Assembly (NCBI GenBank): GCA_002361595.1
Contig: DETJ01000047.1
Coordinates: 1-11,793, forward strand
Origin: Patescibacteria group bacterium UBA3291
GTDB taxonomy: Bacteria; Patescibacteriota; Gracilibacteria; Absconditabacterales; Absconditicoccaceae
Reading direction: 5' to 3'
DNA length: 11,793 nucleotides
The first letter of the stretch is position 1; every line of letters begins with the position of its first letter. The notes under the pieces are model-generated. The model was not told where the DNA came from and did not search any database. It saw only the letters and a program-made list of their open reading frames with translations. A program made the translations under genes and the position numbers. Of the stretch, positions 7,062 through 11,793 are shown piece by piece.

Positions 7062-8741
7062 ATGGAAAAAAATCCCCAATTTTCTTCAAAGAACTTTTGT
7101 TTAGCTCAATTTCTATTCTTTATAATATTATTTATAGTAAAACAATGTGTAATCTATCGAATATATAGAAATATTTCTCCAATTAAATATTGTTTAGAAT
7201 ACTTTTTTTCTGATTTATATTTTTTTTGAATAATTATATTTATTTGTACAATAATTAATAATGTGAAAAATACTATTATTAAATTAATATGAAATATTTT
7301 AATTATGCTATTAAACATATTGTTTTTTATTGATATTTTTACAATATATTACTTTCAAAGTCATGAGACTATTTATTCATTAATCAATATCGGTAAATAT
7401 TGATGAAATTGATTTACTATTATATGAATATTTTGGGTTGCTTTTTTTGTACTCATATTATGTTTATGCGTATTTTTTGTATATAAACGAAATTTTCTTA
7501 AAAAATTTTGAAAAATTTTTTCACCAAAGATTTTTACAATTCTATATGTTGCATTGTCCGTAATTTTTATTGTACAAAACTTATTATTAACATCACCTGA
7601 TTCTTATCCAAAAAATATCATATCCGTTAATATTAACGCGATTAATGATATTGGAAAAGATATTATCTTTCTTGACTCAAAATATGAAGATTTTATAAGT
7701 TATGAAACTTGAGATGCTAAAAATTTAAATATAATACTTATTTTTGCAGAAAGTTTGTCTGCAATAGATTCATATTACTTGTGATGAAAAAATAATATGC
7801 CATTATTTGATAAAATACAGAAAGAATGAAAAATTTTTACAAATTTTATTGCTAATTGAAAAGTGTCTTCTGATGCTCATGTAAGTACTTTAATTTGAGC
7901 AATACCAATAAATAATTCATATGAATATGATTTTGATGAATGATTAGCAAGTTTTTTAAATAAAATATGATATAAAACAACATTTATTTCGACAGCTCCT
8001 TTAACATTTTTAAAACAAAGGGATTTTATTGAAAAGGTTTGATTCCAAAAGATAATATGAGAGGAGGCATTTAAAGATAAGAAAAAATATAGCTTTGATT
8101 CAGCTCCAGATGAATATTTATATAGCACAGCATTGGATGAAATCAAAAATCAAACATGAAATTATTTTATATGAATGCAAACAATTTCATTTCATTCACC
8201 ATACGATAGTCCATATTGTACTTCGGAATGAAATCATAAATATCAAACATTAAATTATGCAGATGATAAATTATATGATTTTTATGTTGAACTTAAAAAA
8301 AATTGATTTTTTGATAACTGAATACTAATCATTCTGTGAGATCATAGAAAAAGAGAACCCGCGGAAATTTGAGAATCTTACTTATTCTGAGAAATGTGGG
8401 AATATAGGACTGTTGCTACTGTAATTTGATCTTGAATTCAAGCATGAACGAAAAATTCGAATATTATACAACACACAGATTTCTTTCATTCAATTAAAAA
8501 ACTTTTATGACGTTGAAATATACAATTAGACACTTATTACAACAATATTTTTACAGATAAGAAAAATAGAAATCGGTGAATTATAGCATATTATAATATA
8601 TTTCCTATGCAAAAGTGAAAAAAAATCTATAAGTTGAATCTCAAAAATATTAAAGAAAATTATAATGATATTTACAAATATTATTTAACTCAAAAGAAAC
8701 ACCGATTAAATGATAAAAAAATAAGAAGATATATTAATTAA
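7062..8741 (+). CDS. LtaS-like membrane sulfatase-fold enzyme (phosphoglycerol/phosphoethanolamine transferase family)
   Basis: A 559-residue protein, ATG 7062-7064, TAA 8739-8741. The N-terminal 190 residues hold five predicted membrane helices, the C-terminal part an extracytoplasmic alkaline-phosphatase/sulfatase fold, the same layout as lipoteichoic acid synthase. Metal and active-site motifs are visible: NLNIILIFAESLSA with E230 (as in the LtaS SLES motif), GKVSSDAH (266-273) where LtaS has GKTSD and its nucleophilic Thr, so Ser269 or Ser270 is the likely nucleophile; FHSPYDSP with H378; and ILIILGDHRKREP with D427-H428. It probably moves a phospho-head group from a membrane lipid to a surface glycan or lipid; the substrate is not known. 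Glycine is encoded 32 times by TGA and only twice by GGN, including G426 of GDH. The stop codon overlaps the right-hand 26-bp repeat. Confidence 0.88.
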
Positions 8742-8766
8742 TATAGATTTATATTTGAAAAAAAAG
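8741..8766 (+). repeat. 26-bp direct repeat, right copy
   Basis: Identical over 26 bp to 6662-6687; its first base is the last base of the stop codon of the LtaS-like gene. With the left copy it brackets a 2.1-kb block of very AT-rich DNA. Confidence 0.8.
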
Positions 8767-8803
8767 TCTGAATAGATAGATTGAAAGAGTAGAGAAACAA
8801 TCA

Positions 8804-8819
8804 CCGCCCTAAAGGGCGG
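8804..8819. other. GC-only hairpin upstream of dnaX
   Basis: CCGCCC TAAA GGGCGG: six consecutive G-C pairs and a 4-base loop, 42 bp before the dnaX start. Neither strand has a T tract after it, so it is not a typical intrinsic terminator. It could be a barrier between the LtaS-like gene and dnaX, or a protein- or RNA-based control site. Confidence 0.6.
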
Positions 8820-8840
8820 CGAAATGTTGTAATCATAATT

Positions 8841-8846
8841 TATACT
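8841..8846 (+). promoter_or_regulatory. candidate -10 box for dnaX
   Basis: TATACT lies 15 bp before the dnaX ATG. No good -35 is present; the -35 position would fall on the right arm of the GC hairpin at 8804-8819. If used, the mRNA leader would be under ten bases. Confidence 0.3.
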
Positions 8847-8861
8847 ATGTTGAACTAAAAA

Positions 8862-10253
8862 ATGGCAGATGTGACTAAATCTCAATCTTTGGCGAATAGA
8901 TATCGTCCTCAAACATTTGATGAAATGATAGGACAGCAACACATAATTTGAATTCTGAAGGCTAAGATGCAGTCAGATTCTTCTTCATTACAAAACTATT
9001 TATTATGTGGACCTCGCTGAACTTGAAAAACTACTTCTGCAAGAATCTTAGCAAAAGCGATAAACTGTTTAGACCCACATGATGGAAATCCATGCAACAA
9101 ATGTGCAAACTGTGAATTGATAAATAGCTGAAAAACTACAGATTATGTGGAAATAGATGCAGCTTCAAATACATGAGTAGATAATGTTCGTGAAGTGATA
9201 ATTGACCAAGCTGGTTATCAGCCTATTTCTCTTAAAAAGAAAATCTACGTGATAGATGAAGTTCATATGCTTTCTACTGCAGCTTTCAATGCTCTACTCA
9301 AAACTATTGAAGAACCAAGTGGAAATGTGTGTTTCATTTTAGCGACTACAGAATTACAAAAAGTACCTCAAACGATAGTTTCTCGTGTGCAAGTTTTCAA
9401 CTTCAAAAAAATCCCACAAGATGAAATGGTCGCTCATTTATGAAATATCTGTAAAACTGAATGATTTGAATTTGAGAATGAAGCATTGGAATTAATCGCT
9501 ACGATATCGGAGTGATGTGTTCGTGATGCTATCAAATATTTGGACCAGGTAAGTGTTTTAGGAAAAGTTTCTACTGAAAATGTAAGTCAATTCCTATGAA
9601 TTTCTACTGATGCTACGATTAAATCATTCTTTGAAGTAGTTAAAACAAATGATAGAAATCAGATTTTTGAACAAATCGATAAATTAGCTCAATGAACTGA
9701 TTTACAGCAATTCGCAAAACAATGTATTGGATATATTGATGCTCATATAATGGACGATGTAGATTTTTATCTAAAAGTTTCTGAAACTTTTTCTGAAATT
9801 ATGAGACAGGTAAGATTTTATCCATATCCAGCAGTGCTTTACAAGATAGCTTTCAATAAATTTTTGAATAGTGATGAAGAAGTAGTTCCTGTAAAGACAG
9901 AAAAGAAAGTGGAGAAAAAAACTGAACCCAAAATAGAAAAAAAAGAAGAATCTGAAGAAAAGAAAGGAGAATCTGTTGAAAAAAAATCTGATTGAGATTT
10001 ATGGGAAAGAATAATTAGTCAAATTCAATCATCTACTACGAGACAAATTTTCAAAGACCATATGACTATTGATAAAGTAAGTGATAATGAAGTTTCTTTG
10101 ATACATGATAATAATATGATAGCAAAGACAATGCTTGAAAAAGAGCATAAAGAAATTGAAGTTTTATTGGAGAAAGAATTAGGTAAAAAAGTAACTTTGA
10201 ATATTCAGTGAATGAGCAAGGAAGAATATTTCCAGAGATTAATGTGAATGTAA
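8862..10253 (+). CDS. dnaX: DNA polymerase III gamma/tau subunit
   Basis: A 463-residue clamp-loader ATPase, ATG 8862-8864, TAA 10251-10253. It loads the sliding clamp onto primed DNA during replication. Visible in order: the SLANRYRPQTFDEMIGQ start typical of DnaX; Walker A GPRGTGKTT (50-58), with G53 and G55 both TGA; a zinc site of Cys69, Cys78, Cys81 and Cys84; SNTGVDNVRE; Walker B YVIDEVHML (D132, E133); AFNALLKTIEEP; sensor LATTE; and the SRV arginine-finger motif (SRC in many homologues). A Lys/Glu-rich linker (about residues 345-376) leads to a short C-terminal tau-like domain. The protein is shorter than E. coli tau (643 aa), mainly in the C-terminal part. A possible slippage site in the linker could give a gamma-like product. 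The DUF3160 gene starts 29 bp downstream. Confidence 0.97.
9963..9986 (+). other. possible slippage/frameshift site in dnaX
   Basis: In the linker-coding part, AAAGGAG (9963-9969) is followed after 9 bases by eight A (9979-9986); another A8 lies at 9937-9944. A -1 shift at the second run reads about ten more codons and stops at TAG 10016-10018, giving a product of about 385 residues without the tau-like end. E. coli dnaX uses a similar upstream SD-like element and an A-rich slip site. I do not see a clear downstream stem. Confidence 0.35.
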
Positions 10254-10272
10254 TTTTTATTTCTCATATAAT

Positions 10273-10278
10273 TATAAT
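10273..10278 (+). promoter_or_regulatory. candidate -10 box for the DUF3160 gene
   Basis: A perfect TATAAT ends 4 bp before the ATG at 10283. If it is used, transcription would start at or near the ATG and the mRNA would be leaderless. There is no clear -35 and the gene may instead be read through from dnaX. Confidence 0.3.
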
Positions 10279-10282
10279 ATAC

Positions 10283-11793
10283 ATGAAAAAATTCTGGCTT
10301 TTGATTGTTGCATGAATCGCAATAATCCTATCATGATGTGCAAACGATGAAGAAGCTTGTACATGAGATGTCTGCACTTTGGACAACGAAACACCTGTAG
10401 AAGAAACTCAGGTAGCTGAAACTCCATTCTTTGGAAACAGAGAAAATTCAGCAAAATGGGCTGTAGCTATGCAAAAACCATCAATTGATGAGATGCAAAA
10501 CTATGATGCAATTTTGAATGGTTACACAAAAGATTGGACAAAAGAATACACTCTCACGAGTGAAGATGTAAGAATTCTAAATCAATGTCTATGACAAGAA
10601 TGGGCAAAGGATTTTAAGGAGTTTTCTGTAGATTGATGACAAGCACATTCTTGGTATCATAATAATTTTTCAAAGGATGAATTAAAAGAATGAAATATTA
10701 TTACATTAACTTGAACTTATAAATTTAACGATAGTAAATTAGCTTTAACAGATGAAGATAAAGCTGTTTTAGCTGAAAAAGGTTGGACTATTGTTCCTTC
10801 TAATAGAATTGAAGGTTTAAGTGAAATGATGGGTAAAAATATGTTTCTTTCTTATAATGAAGAAAGTTCAGAAAATATTGTAAATAGTCCATATTGAAGC
10901 CCAGAAGAATGGACATATATTTATAATAAAATAGCATGAGAAAATTCTGAATTTGAAAGAAATCCTGCAAGTAGTATTTTAATTACGAATGATTTACTTT
11001 TGCATTCTTATCATAAATTATTTGATAATACTTTGAAATTCTATGAACAAACTATTTCCAGAGATACAATCAAAGAATTAAGTCAGAATTTATTTGAAAA
11101 ATTTGCTAATTTAGCAAAATCTGAATCTGACCCAGATTTGAAAGAAACTTACGAATTCTTAGCTGCTTATTGGTCAATTCCTGCTACGATTTTGGTAGAG
11201 AAAGAGAAATTAGAGATTGAGCCACATTTTGATGAAGCTAAATGAGAATGGATTGAATGAACAGTAAAAGATGATGAAGAACTTAGAAATCTGATTATAG
11301 AAAATGCTAAAAACTATATTTCAAAGCTTAATCCTGCCGACCAAGAATTGATGAATAAGGTTTTGGAACAGATTTTCTCTGCGAAAGGCATAATTCCTGA
11401 CCCATTCTTGATGAGTTATAGTCCTGATTTTATCGCTATAAATGGAATAATGCAGGATTACACACAATTTACTCCTCGCTCTCATTATACTGATAATGCT
11501 GAATTGAAAACTTATTTCATGGCTATGAAATGGCTTATGAGAGAAAAATTCTATTTCTGAGATGATAAATTAACTAATGCTGCTTTGGTTATGGTTAGTA
11601 ACATTTCAGATGAAGATACTGCTAAACTTTGAGAATTATCAGCAAAGATTAAAAAGCTGATTGGTTGAGATGACGATTTGACTTTGGAATCTTTGACTGC
11701 TTGGATGAAAGAAAATAATTTCACTTCTCCAGAATCTATTCTAAATATAACAGAAGAACAAAAGTCAGAATTATTCAACCTCGTTCCACAAAA
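10283..11793 (+). CDS. DUF3160 lipoprotein (3' end outside the window)
   Basis: A frame of 503 residues from ATG 10283-10285 that runs off the right edge. The signal peptide MKKFWLLIVAGIAIILSGC has lipobox ILSGC, so Cys19 is lipidated and the protein is exported. An acidic linker follows with an ACTGDVCTLD motif that matches one in the lipoprotein at 416-1252. The body matches the DUF3160 family: SSILITNDLLLHSYHKLFD (about residue 231 on), and DYTQFTPRSHY (392-402) followed by ELKTYFMAMKWLMREKFYF, which corresponds to the family's D-Y-S-Q-F-x-P-R-G-H-Y and YFRAMMW signature. The family is large, mostly helical and of unknown biochemical function. Its closeness to dnaX looks like simple gene order rather than a functional link. 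In-frame TGA codons are frequent. Confidence 0.93.

Noticed and set aside
6662..8766. Composite transposon bounded by direct repeats.
   Set aside because: The repeats are short, AT-rich and have a third copy inside; no transposase, integrase or terminal inverted repeat is seen, so only a possible recombination block is claimed.
8804..8819. Intrinsic terminator of the LtaS-like gene.
   Set aside because: The stem is strong but no T tract follows on either strand, so it is listed only as a hairpin of unknown role.

Overview
This window comes from a bacterium that reads UGA as glycine (translation table 25), the code of the candidate phyla Absconditabacteria (SR1) and Gracilibacteria (BD1-5) within the Patescibacteria/CPR. 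The evidence is direct. Under the standard code nearly every gene breaks into short pieces. With TGA read as Gly, long uninterrupted frames appear, and TGA falls on invariant glycines: DnaX Walker A (GPRGTGKT, two TGA), the methyltransferase SAM loop (CAAPGGK) and DAPCSG motif, and the sulfatase-fold GDH motif. TGG still encodes Trp, and all complete genes end in TAA or TAG. The DNA is strongly AT-rich and no start codon has a recognisable Shine-Dalgarno sequence.

Left part (1-6523) is entirely minus strand. From right to left it reads: an RsmB/RsmF-type RNA m5C methyltransferase (4937-6523), an HXXEE-family membrane protein (4266-4919), a small lipoprotein (3622-4191) ending at a terminator; a membrane-anchored protein (2655-3455) with its own near-consensus promoter and terminator; then a lipoprotein / five-helix membrane protein / lipoprotein cluster (1842-2534, 1276-1827, 416-1252) ending at a terminator; and the start of a GNAT acetyltransferase (1-299) that runs off the window. 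The three lipoproteins share an almost identical signal peptide but have different mature domains.

Middle part (6524-8861) is plus strand and even richer in AT. It holds a 59-residue two-helix membrane protein visible only with code 25 and a LtaS-like membrane sulfatase-fold enzyme. A 26-bp direct repeat brackets the block, with a partial third copy inside. Glycine in this block is almost always TGA.

Right part (8862-11793) is plus strand: dnaX (clamp-loader gamma/tau subunit), followed 29 bp later by a DUF3160 lipoprotein that continues past the window edge.

The most unusual observation is a family of short palindromic repeats with GTCATTC-type ends. Two copies lie inside the methyltransferase gene and are translated in frame, adding roughly 24 and 35 residues, one of them just after the SAM-binding loop. 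A third copy lies immediately upstream of the same gene. This resembles the protein-coding palindromic elements of Rickettsia, and here the UGA=Gly code is what keeps the inserted repeats open. Other points of interest are an eight-G tract in the spacer of a near-consensus promoter (possible phase variation), a possible slippage site in dnaX, and a cysteine motif shared by two otherwise unrelated lipoproteins.
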